Assembly (NCBI GenBank): GCA_965149945.1
Contig: CBCTTQ010000030.1
Coordinates: 1 to 23,359, forward strand
Length of the DNA: 23,359 nt
Origin: JAHZFN01 sp965149945
GTDB taxonomy: Bacteria > Bacillota > Dehalobacteriia > UBA4068 > UBA4997
Direction: 5' to 3'
Each line of letters begins with the position of its first letter. Position 1 is the first letter of the stretch. The notes below the pieces were generated by a model. The model made no database searches and was not told where the DNA came from. It saw only the letters and a list, made by a program, of their open reading frames with translations. Positions 14,545-21,034 of the stretch are shown in pieces. The position numbers were made by a program, and so were the translations under genes.

Positions 14545-15780
14545 ATGGATCGTGTGATTCTTCACAGCGATATGAATGCTTTTTACGCTTCGGTAGAAAC
14601 GCTGGAACGACCGGAGCTGAAGCGAGTACCCATGGCGGTGGGCGGCAGTCCGGAATCTCGCCACGGAGTGATTTTGGCTAAAAACCAATTAGCAAAGGAG
14701 TATGGGGTGCGCACCGGCGAGCCCTTGTGGCAGGCACGGATGAAATGTCGGGATTTGGTGGTGGTTCCGCCGCATTTTCGTAAATATCAACTGTTTTCTA
14801 AGCGGGCGCGGGAGATTTATCTGCAGTACACCGACCTTTTTGAGCCTTATGGCATCGATGAGGGATGGCTGGATGTGACGGCTTCTCGAGGACTTTTCGG
14901 CAGCGGGGAAACCATTGCCCGTGAGATCAACACTCGTATAAAAAAGGAATTGGGACTGACGGTTTCGGTGGGAGTCAGCTGGAATAAAATTTTTGCCAAA
15001 TTGGGCAGCGACTATCGAAAGCCGGATGCGGTGACGGTGTTTGACCGCCAAAGCTATCATCCGCTCATCTGCCCTTTGCCCGTCCGCGCCTTGTTGTATG
15101 TTGGGGATTCCACCGCTCGTAAACTGGAATCGCATGGTATCCGTACCATTGGGCAACTGGCGGCGGCTGATTCTTTATTGTTAGAAAATCTGTTGGGCAA
15201 ATGGGGCTGTATTTTGCAGGATTATGCTTTGGGTAATGATCACAGTCCGGTATCCCGTTATGATGAAAAGCGGGAAATCAAATCCATCAGCAACAGTACT
15301 ACCACCTTGCGAGATTTACGCGATGAAGAAGAGGTAAAGATGATTTTTACGGTATTGGCGGACAGTGTGGCTCGTCGTTTGAGAAAACATGGTTTTTGCG
15401 GACAGACTGTACGTATTCAGATTCGAGACACGGATTTTCATACTGTCAGTCGCCAATGCCGTTTGGATACGCCTACTTGTTTTTCCGGAGAAGTAGCGCG
15501 GGTGGCGATGAGCTTATTTCGAAAAAATTATCATTGGGCAAAGCCTATCCGTTTGTTGGGTATTGGTGTTTCCGATTTGCTGCCCCAAGAAGAGGTTTGT
15601 ATTCAAGAAGAGTTGTTTTTGCCGCGAAAAACATGGGAAAAACAACAGCATTTGGCAGAGGCGCTGGATGAGATTTGTCGACGTTATGGTAATTCCGCCA
15701 TTCAGTCGGGATGCCTGTTGGTGGATCGGGAATTGGTCGCTTTTCAACCGAAAGAAGAAACCGCGGAGAATGAAGAATAA
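14545..15780 (+). CDS. dinB: DNA polymerase IV (DinB, Y-family translesion polymerase)
   Basis: A 411-residue Y-family DNA polymerase that copies past damaged bases. The first catalytic aspartate is D9 in HSDMNAFYASVE, with the steric-gate position at F13/Y14. The acidic pair D105-E106 is in YGIDEGWLDVT, a variant of the usual SIDEAYLD. TVSVGVSWNKIFAKLGSDYRKPD is the conserved palm block, followed by the helix-hairpin-helix region (VGDSTARKLESHGIRTIGQLA) and a little-finger domain with NSTTTLRDL. The C-terminus is acidic and has no recognisable clamp-binding peptide other than a weak QEELFLP. The ATG at 14545 follows AAAGAGGTG; longer in-frame starts from 14467 would run through the promoter and LexA box. 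SOS control is strongly indicated by that box. It is monocistronic as far as can be seen. Confidence 0.95.
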   Translation: MDRVILHSDMNAFYASVETLERPELKRVPMAVGGSPESRHGVILAKNQLAKEYGVRTGEPLWQARMKCRDLVVVPPHFRKYQLFSKRAREIYLQYTDLFEPYGIDEGWLDVTASRGLFGSGETIAREINTRIKKELGLTVSVGVSWNKIFAKLGSDYRKPDAVTVFDRQSYHPLICPLPVRALLYVGDSTARKLESHGIRTIGQLAAADSLLLENLLGKWGCILQDYALGNDHSPVSRYDEKREIKSISNSTTTLRDLRDEEEVKMIFTVLADSVARRLRKHGFCGQTVRIQIRDTDFHTVSRQCRLDTPTCFSGEVARVAMSLFRKNYHWAKPIRLLGIGVSDLLPQEEVCIQEELFLPRKTWEKQQHLAEALDEICRRYGNSAIQSGCLLVDRELVAFQPKEETAENEE

Positions 15781-15859
15781 AAGCGGAAGTAAAACTTTCG
15801 GAAAAATCGTTTTACGGAGAAACCTATGCGGAAAATCAACCGATATCTTTTGGAAAGTC

Positions 15860-15889
15860 TTGTAAACACGCCCGTTGTTCTGGTATAAT
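15860..15889 (+). promoter_or_regulatory. promoter of the WG-repeat gene, extended -10
   Basis: TTGTAA (15860-15865) and TATAAT (15884-15889) are separated by 18 bases, and TGG directly precedes the -10 hexamer, forming an extended -10. The site is about 45 bases before the ATG of the WG-repeat gene. The 159-base gap behind polymerase IV holds no other gene. Confidence 0.75.
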
Positions 15890-15939
15890 AAAAGTTACGA
15901 TGGAGATATTTTGTTCTACGGGGAGGCTTTTAAACAGTT

Positions 15940-17793
15940 ATGAGGATGAAAAAGAAAACATTCGCGGGGGTTATTTTCGCTGCTGCTTTTGTGATGATGG
16001 CCGGAATCAGCTTTTTAGCCCTGTGGAGCAATGATGTGATTTCTCCGGAGAATTTTTGGCCGGCAAGCAGTACATCGGAAGTCAGTGAAGACGCTACTTT
16101 GTATCCTGTTTTGGAAGACGGACTGTGGGGATATGCTAATGCGGCCGGAGAAATGGTGATCCCTGCACGGTATGAAAAAGCAGAGTTGTTTTTGGGTGAG
16201 GTGGCCTGGGTTTGTCAAGACGGACTCTGGGGCGCCGTGAATAATAAAGGACAACAGGTTGTGGAATGTAGATATGGGGAGAAATATCAGTTGGATGATG
16301 ATCTCTACCGTATTGCTGTCGCTGTAAACGGCAGTAATATCAGTGTGTTCAACGACGAGGGCAGAAAAATTTTCGGCGTGGATAACGGTGAAATCGGTAA
16401 AATGGACGGAGGACTGATTGCCTTCAGTCGTGTGATTGACGGTGTGCAACATTGGGGATACATTGATACCTCCGGTAAAATTGTGATTGCTCCTTCGTAC
16501 CAATCTGTCGGAGCGGTAGGGTTGACCCATGCGGTGGCGCAGACATTCGCGGGCGAAAGGGTGCTGGTGAAGCGCAGCGACGACACGGAAACGCCTCTTG
16601 CCGAAAATGTGGAAATGAACGGTTTGGGCAGCAATCGATTGTTGTATCATGAGGGGGATCGTTACGGATATGTGGATATGTCCGGGCAGGTCGCTATTGA
16701 AGCGAAATTCCTTTGGGCGTCTCCGTTCAACAACATGCTGGCATTGGTTCAGACAGAAGACGGTTATGGGCTGATTGATGAGAAAGGAAATTTTGTGGTG
16801 CGGCCGGAATATTCTTTTGCCCAAAATGTCGGCAATGGCTATTATCTGTTCGGTAACACCGCCTCCGGCGAAAAAACCTTGTATAACAAAGAAGGTCAAA
16901 TTGTTTTGGAAGGATTGGTCAGCGCCAATGACTGGTTTAACGGATATTTGAATGTGGAAACAGAAACGGAAACCTACTTTGTTCACGCGACCGAAGGTTT
17001 GGTTCCTAATGTGAAGATGGGCAATAACAGCACCGCCAAATATTACGGTAATCGTATCTGCGTCGAGGGAACCAACGGGATCGCCTATTATGATACGGCA
17101 GGCAACGCGTTAGAGTCTTATAGCCAAGAGGTGGATTTGGGCAATGGTTGTCAATTGCTTTCTCTCTCGGAGTCTCCCGATGCTTATTTGGAAATCAATT
17201 ATCCTTCGGTTTCGACAACCAATCGAGATTTACAGGGGGCTTTTGAAGAAATCAGCGCCAGTCTGGCAGAAAATGCGTTAGGGGATTATCGGCAGCTATA
17301 TCGAGATCCTTCCGGTAATGTCAATTATATGGTGCGAGGTTCTTTTGAGTATGCGCAATGCGGTTCTGTCATCACCGTTTTACAAAAGACTTCTTTTTTC
17401 AGTGAGGAAGTAGATGAGGAATATGAAGCTTTGTGTTTTGATACGATTGACGGCGAGATGTATGATTTATCATCGTTATTTTTGTCAGAAGTAAATTGGC
17501 GGTCTGATTTGAGTTCTTTGCTGACAGAGGCTTATCAACGGCAGTGTATGGATTTTTCCGCTGATCTTAAAGAAGAAGTGTTGTCTGCATTAGGAGAAAC
17601 ATTGGATTTGCGCACCGGTTTTTTGTTGGAAGAAGAAGGATTGCGGTTGTTTGTTGCCGGTGATTCGGTACTCCTTTCCTATGAGGAATTGACGCCCTAT
17701 ATCAATCAGGAATCCTCCATTTGGCAGAAGATGCAGCCGGACGCGGCAACCGCGCGAGTTGATGAAATAGAGGAAGTGGGACAAACTGCCTAA
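15940..17793 (+). CDS. membrane-anchored WG-repeat protein with RsiV/DUF3298-like C-terminus
   Basis: A 617-residue exported protein. Residues 7-29 form a signal anchor (KTFAGVIFAAAFVMMAGIS...). Five WG-type repeats can be read near residues 59, 94, 171, 241 and 275, each with the pattern GxWGYxDxxGxxVIxPxY (for example DGLWGYANAAGEMVIPARY). A degenerate repeat region continues to about 400. From about residue 415 the sequence changes to a domain resembling DUF4163/DUF3298, as in the RsiV anti-sigma factor and the deacetylase PdaC (LEINYPS..., then YEALCFDTIDGEMYDLSSLF). WG repeats are probable beta-structured binding modules of unknown ligand. The ATG at 15940 lies 13 bases after GGGAGG; an ATG at 15946 would be too close to any site. 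It has its own promoter. A role in envelope binding or sensing is inferred from the topology. Confidence 0.82.
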   Translation: MRMKKKTFAGVIFAAAFVMMAGISFLALWSNDVISPENFWPASSTSEVSEDATLYPVLEDGLWGYANAAGEMVIPARYEKAELFLGEVAWVCQDGLWGAVNNKGQQVVECRYGEKYQLDDDLYRIAVAVNGSNISVFNDEGRKIFGVDNGEIGKMDGGLIAFSRVIDGVQHWGYIDTSGKIVIAPSYQSVGAVGLTHAVAQTFAGERVLVKRSDDTETPLAENVEMNGLGSNRLLYHEGDRYGYVDMSGQVAIEAKFLWASPFNNMLALVQTEDGYGLIDEKGNFVVRPEYSFAQNVGNGYYLFGNTASGEKTLYNKEGQIVLEGLVSANDWFNGYLNVETETETYFVHATEGLVPNVKMGNNSTAKYYGNRICVEGTNGIAYYDTAGNALESYSQEVDLGNGCQLLSLSESPDAYLEINYPSVSTTNRDLQGAFEEISASLAENALGDYRQLYRDPSGNVNYMVRGSFEYAQCGSVITVLQKTSFFSEEVDEEYEALCFDTIDGEMYDLSSLFLSEVNWRSDLSSLLTEAYQRQCMDFSADLKEEVLSALGETLDLRTGFLLEEEGLRLFVAGDSVLLSYEELTPYINQESSIWQKMQPDAATARVDEIEEVGQTA

Positions 17794-17856
17794 CCGATAT
17801 GTCGAAGCGGTAATCCCTAAAATAAATTATAATTGAGGAAAGGTGAGGGATCGGAC

Positions 17857-18351
17857 ATGATTAAAATTGAAAAAGACGGAAAGAAAATTCAAATTGATAT
17901 TTTGGATTATGAATTCCCCAACAGAGAAGATACCGGCGGTATTCCTACAGAAGAACAGTTGGAGGCGATGGGCGGCAGAGACTATGATGCCAACTGGCTG
18001 AATGTAGGATTTGAATGTTACGATGAAAAATATGAGTGGAAAACGGTGGATCCTTGCTTGCTTTCTTGGGAATTGGAAGATATTATGACCTGGTTTGTAA
18101 ATATGGCGGAAGGCAGAGAAGAAAACAATAACTCTCCGCAAATGTTCTTTACGGAACCTTGTGTCGGCATCTATCAGCGAAAGCTGGATGATGATCATTT
18201 CAAATTCCGCTTTGCCCTTGCTTATGAAGTGGCGCCGCCGGAAGAGTACCGTAATGGAGAATATTATATGGACTTTGTGTTGAGTCGTGAGGAATTGGCG
18301 GCTATTGCCGATTCTATCGCCGCCGCCGCCGCCGCTTTTCCCGTACGGTAA
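17857..18351 (+). CDS. hypothetical acidic protein, possibly WapI-like
   Basis: A 164-residue soluble, acidic protein that I do not recognise with certainty. The sequence is rich in aromatic residues and acids (DANWLNVGFECYDEKYEWKT, then LLSWELEDIMTWF). It ends with a beta-strand pattern (MDFVLSREELAAIADSI) and an alanine run encoded by five GCC codons at 18319-18333. The order NWL-strand, dEl..W, two further strands and a closing F-x-L-x-x-x-E-L helix resembles WapI-type toxin-immunity proteins and related small proteins. That is fold-level impression only, and no toxin gene is nearby. The ATG at 17857 follows GTGAGGGA; a TTG at 17833 would add eight residues. It lies 63 bases after the WG-repeat gene, with a TATAAT at 17828-17833 but no matching -35. 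The neighbour downstream is a LUD protein. Confidence 0.65.
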   Translation: MIKIEKDGKKIQIDILDYEFPNREDTGGIPTEEQLEAMGGRDYDANWLNVGFECYDEKYEWKTVDPCLLSWELEDIMTWFVNMAEGREENNNSPQMFFTEPCVGIYQRKLDDDHFKFRFALAYEVAPPEEYRNGEYYMDFVLSREELAAIADSIAAAAAAFPVR

Positions 18352-18447
18352 CTTGAAAAAATCACAGAAGGTTTGCGGCGATAGAAAAGAACAGTGAACA
18401 AAAAACAGAAGGGTTTCGGAAATTTTGTTTGCGGAGGAGGAAAAAAC

Positions 18448-19065
18448 ATGGAAACAACAACATTGCGGACGGTTGCTGACGCTTTGACTGCCCATGGGTT
18501 TCATGTACGGGTGTTCGATGATCGTCAGGCGGTGGAACGCTGGCTGAGGGAAGAATTCGCGGCGGTAGATACTGTAGGGCGCGGCGGTTCGGTAACCTTG
18601 GATGAACTGGGTTTCGATGAAATCATACAGAGCCGCGGTATGAAGCTGTTTAATCATGCCAAAGCGCTTCCTTCAAAGAAAAGGGAAACTTGGCGGGCCG
18701 CGGGCAGCGCCGACGCCTACTTTCTCAGCGCCAACGCGCTGACGGCGGACGGAAAAATTTTTAATGTGGACGGAGCCGGCAATCGGGTGGCCGCTATGAG
18801 TTTCGGACCAAAAAAGGTGTACTATATCGTAGGTAAAAATAAGTTGGTGGCGGATTTGGATGAGGCGCATCGGCGTCTGGAGCAGGTTGCGGCTCCAAAA
18901 AATGTCGCCCGGTTGAATTTACCCACGGGCTGCGCCAAAACGGGTCGGTGTATGGATTGCGGCAGTCCGAAGCGAATTTGTAATGTTTATACCGTTTTAG
19001 CCAGAGCCCCTTGGGCTATTGAGGAGTCTTGGGTGCTGTTGGTAAATGAGGAAATGGGGTATTGA
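18448..19065 (+). CDS. standalone LUD-domain (LutC/YkgG-like) protein
   Basis: A 205-residue protein of the LUD (lactate utilisation, formerly DUF162) family. Seen are GRGGSVTLDELGFDE, the core SANALTADGKIFNVDGAGNRVAAMSFGPKKVYYIVGKNK and a closing HRRLEQVAAPKNVARL. In LutABC the LUD subunit LutC takes part in oxidising L-lactate to pyruvate. Here there are no lutA or lutB genes, and the C-terminus carries the cysteine-rich tail CAKTGRCMDCGSPKRIC found in standalone members from anaerobes, so a lactate role should not be assumed. The ATG at 18448 follows GGAGGAGG with ideal spacing; a GTG at 18394 is in frame but lacks support. A strong terminator lies 10 bases after the stop. Confidence 0.9.
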   Translation: METTTLRTVADALTAHGFHVRVFDDRQAVERWLREEFAAVDTVGRGGSVTLDELGFDEIIQSRGMKLFNHAKALPSKKRETWRAAGSADAYFLSANALTADGKIFNVDGAGNRVAAMSFGPKKVYYIVGKNKLVADLDEAHRRLEQVAAPKNVARLNLPTGCAKTGRCMDCGSPKRICNVYTVLARAPWAIEESWVLLVNEEMGY

Positions 19066-19074
19066 CGGAAGGTG

Positions 19075-19112
19075 AAAGCGATCGTGATTTTGCGGTCGCT
19101 TTTCTTTTTTTT
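19075..19112 (+). terminator. intrinsic terminator after the LUD gene
   Basis: AAAGCGATCG (19075-19084) pairs with CGGTCGCTTT (19093-19102), one G-U pair, with an 8-base loop, followed by a run of T residues (TTTTCTTTTTTTT). This is a textbook rho-independent terminator. Confidence 0.93.
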
Positions 19113-19454
19113 AGCGGGGTAATTTTAAAAGAATTTTCTGTTCAAATACTCGAATATAAAAAGAAATAAAATTCAATTTAATAGGAAGAAAATGAAAATC
19201 CTGATGATTATCGCTGTTTAATTATCGGAAAGTTGAGAATTTTTTTGCGAAAATTTTAGAGATAAAGAACAGAATATACGAGGATTATGCTAAATGCTGC
19301 AAGTAAATGTGTAATAAAAATGAAATATTATGAATCGGTTGAATTATCTTTCAATTTATAGTATGATAATAATATGTTATAATAATCGTGAAAATCACAC
19401 CGACCCATGAAACCCCGGAACCATAAGAAAAAATTGATTGTTAGGAGTGAGGCT
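19113..19454 (+). other. AT-rich gap with leader of the ion transporter gene
   Basis: This stretch is conspicuously AT-rich compared with the genes around it and has no coding potential that I can support. The promoter at 19339-19367 would give an untranslated leader of about 80 bases. The leader contains a tiny hairpin (GTGA-AAA-TCAC, 19388-19398) and a C-rich segment (ACCCATGAAACCCCGG). No named riboswitch could be recognised by eye. Confidence 0.45.
19339..19367 (+). promoter_or_regulatory. promoter of the NhaD/ArsB-type transporter gene
   Basis: TTGAAT (19339-19344) and TATGAT (19362-19367) are 17 bases apart in an AT-rich setting. A TATAAT at 19378-19383 is an alternative -10 but its -35 is poor. 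Confidence 0.6.
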
Positions 19455-20915
19455 ATGAGAAAAAATGTTTTGGTCGTACTGATCGGAATGGTAGTTGCTA
19501 TTATTGCTCTCGCGATTGTTGCTCTTTTTTCTGATGGCGAAGTGAGTCATGATTTGGGGACTGCGTTGCCTTTGTGGAGTTGTATTCCTTTTGTCGGGAT
19601 GCTGCTGTCCATCGCGATTTTCCCACTGGTGAAACCGGAATGGTGGGAACATAATATGTTTCGCGTGGCAATCTTTTGGTCATTGCTCTTTTTGATTCCT
19701 TTCGGCATTGCTTTTGGCGGCAACAATTTGGTGTACAATGTGTACGAAATGATCCTTTTGGACTATTTACCTTTTATTGTATTGCTGTTTGGTCTGTTTG
19801 TGGTTTCCGGCGGCATCGGTCTGAAGGGGACGTTGGTGGGTACTACCAAACTCAATGTGGCGTTGTTACTCATCGGATCTCTGCTTGCCAGTTGGATCGG
19901 TACGACGGGGGCGTCTATGTTGCTGATCCGTCCGGTGATTCGCGCCAATCGTTGGCGGGAGAAAAAGGCCCATATCATTATTTTCTTTATTTTCATGGTT
20001 GCTAATATCGGCGGCTGTTTGACTCCTGTGGGGGATCCTCCGCTGTTTCTGGGCTTCCTGCGCGGCATACCGTTCTTCTGGACCATGCATCTGCTGCCGA
20101 TTCTTCTCTTGAACTTGGCGGTATTGCTGATTGTTTTTGTGATCATGGACAGAAGATATGTGAAAAAAGAACTGGCTGCCGGCAATCGTCCGGAGTCTAT
20201 GGTTGAAAACGGTGTGAAAGAAAAATTAAAAGTGGAAGGCGCGCATAATTTCCTGTTTATCCTGTTGATCATTGTCGCCGTTATTTTGAGCGGGGTATTG
20301 GCGGATGTGCCGGGATTCTATGATCCCGCGACAGGAGAAGCCACCGGTCTGACATTCTACGGTGTTTTGCTGCCTTGGACGACCATTGTGGAAGTTATTT
20401 TGATTCTGTTGGCGGCTTTCCTTTCTGTGAAAACCACCAAAAAATCCATTCGAGAACATAATGAGTTTAACTATGACGCCATTAAAGAAGTGGCAAAACT
20501 TTTTACCGGTATTTTCCTGACGATGATTCCCGCTTTGGCAATTTTGCGAGCCAATGGTTCTTCTCTGGGTGTAACGGATGCCTGGCACTTCTTCTGGTAT
20601 ACCGGCGCTCTTTCCTCTTTCTTGGACAATGCTCCCACCTATCTGGTATTCTTGACTACGGCGGGCGCGGTAGGATTTACAGAAGGGGTTGTGACGACGG
20701 TAGGTACTATAACGCCGTCGATTTTGATGGCGGTTTCTGCCGGCGCCGTATTTATGGGAGCCAATACTTATATTGGGAACGCGCCTAACTTTATGGTAAA
20801 ATCTATCGCGGAGGGCAGTAAAATTAAGATGCCCAGCTTCTTCGGTTATATGAAATGGTCTTTGTGCATTTTGATACCGTTGTTTATTCTGGATACGCTG
20901 ATTTTCTTTATCTGA
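19455..20915 (+). CDS. sodium:proton antiporter-like transporter (NhaD/ArsB, ion-transporter superfamily)
   Basis: A 486-residue polytopic protein with roughly twelve hydrophobic helices. It has the two inverted-repeat hairpin motifs of the ion-transporter superfamily: NIGGCLTPVGDPPLFLGFLRGI in the first half and SSFLDNAPTYLVFL with ANTYIGNAPNFMVKSIAE in the second. NAP motifs of this kind mark NhaD-type Na+/H+ antiporters and ArsB/CitM relatives; the GDPP version fits the group annotated as sodium:proton antiporters. A C4-dicarboxylate or arsenite exporter is less likely but possible. The ATG at 19455 follows TAGGAGTGAGG; an ATG at 19407 lacks a site. It is a single-gene unit between two terminators. 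Probable role: sodium export and pH or ion homeostasis at the cytoplasmic membrane. Confidence 0.87.
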   Translation: MRKNVLVVLIGMVVAIIALAIVALFSDGEVSHDLGTALPLWSCIPFVGMLLSIAIFPLVKPEWWEHNMFRVAIFWSLLFLIPFGIAFGGNNLVYNVYEMILLDYLPFIVLLFGLFVVSGGIGLKGTLVGTTKLNVALLLIGSLLASWIGTTGASMLLIRPVIRANRWREKKAHIIIFFIFMVANIGGCLTPVGDPPLFLGFLRGIPFFWTMHLLPILLLNLAVLLIVFVIMDRRYVKKELAAGNRPESMVENGVKEKLKVEGAHNFLFILLIIVAVILSGVLADVPGFYDPATGEATGLTFYGVLLPWTTIVEVILILLAAFLSVKTTKKSIREHNEFNYDAIKEVAKLFTGIFLTMIPALAILRANGSSLGVTDAWHFFWYTGALSSFLDNAPTYLVFLTTAGAVGFTEGVVTTVGTITPSILMAVSAGAVFMGANTYIGNAPNFMVKSIAEGSKIKMPSFFGYMKWSLCILIPLFILDTLIFFI

Positions 20916-20981
20916 CGGAGAGATTCGGAAAGCGGTTAAAGTTTCGGTCAGACAAAATGGGTTCCGCATTTATAAAAAGAA

Positions 20982-21011
20982 AAAAGCCTTCCTCAAAAGA
21001 GGAAGGCTTTT
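20982..21011. terminator. bidirectional terminator between the transporter and signal peptidase genes
   Basis: AAAAGCCTTCCTC (20982-20994) pairs perfectly with GAGGAAGGCTTTT (20999-21011) around an AAAA loop. On the minus strand it is followed by a long T-rich run, so it ends the signal peptidase transcript well. On the plus strand the T run is shorter (TTTTGATTT). Confidence 0.93.
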
Positions 21012-21034
21012 GATTTGTGTGAAATAAGCGATTT

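Noticed and set aside
16015..16986. 323-codon open frame on the minus strand
   Set aside because: It is entirely antisense to the WG-repeat gene. The His- and Phe-rich composition is typical of a shadow frame, and it has no ribosome site.
18319..18336. GCC trinucleotide run as a phase-variation switch
   Set aside because: A change in the number of triplets keeps the reading frame, so it cannot switch the gene on or off; it would only alter an alanine run near the C-terminus.
17827..18657. 276-codon open frame on the minus strand
   Set aside because: It lies antisense to the hypothetical protein and LUD genes, whose ribosome sites and family motifs are clear. It has no recognisable domain.
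20226..20969. 247-codon open frame on the minus strand
   Set aside because: It is antisense to the NhaD/ArsB-type transporter and has the Arg/Gln/Asn-rich look of a reverse-complement frame.
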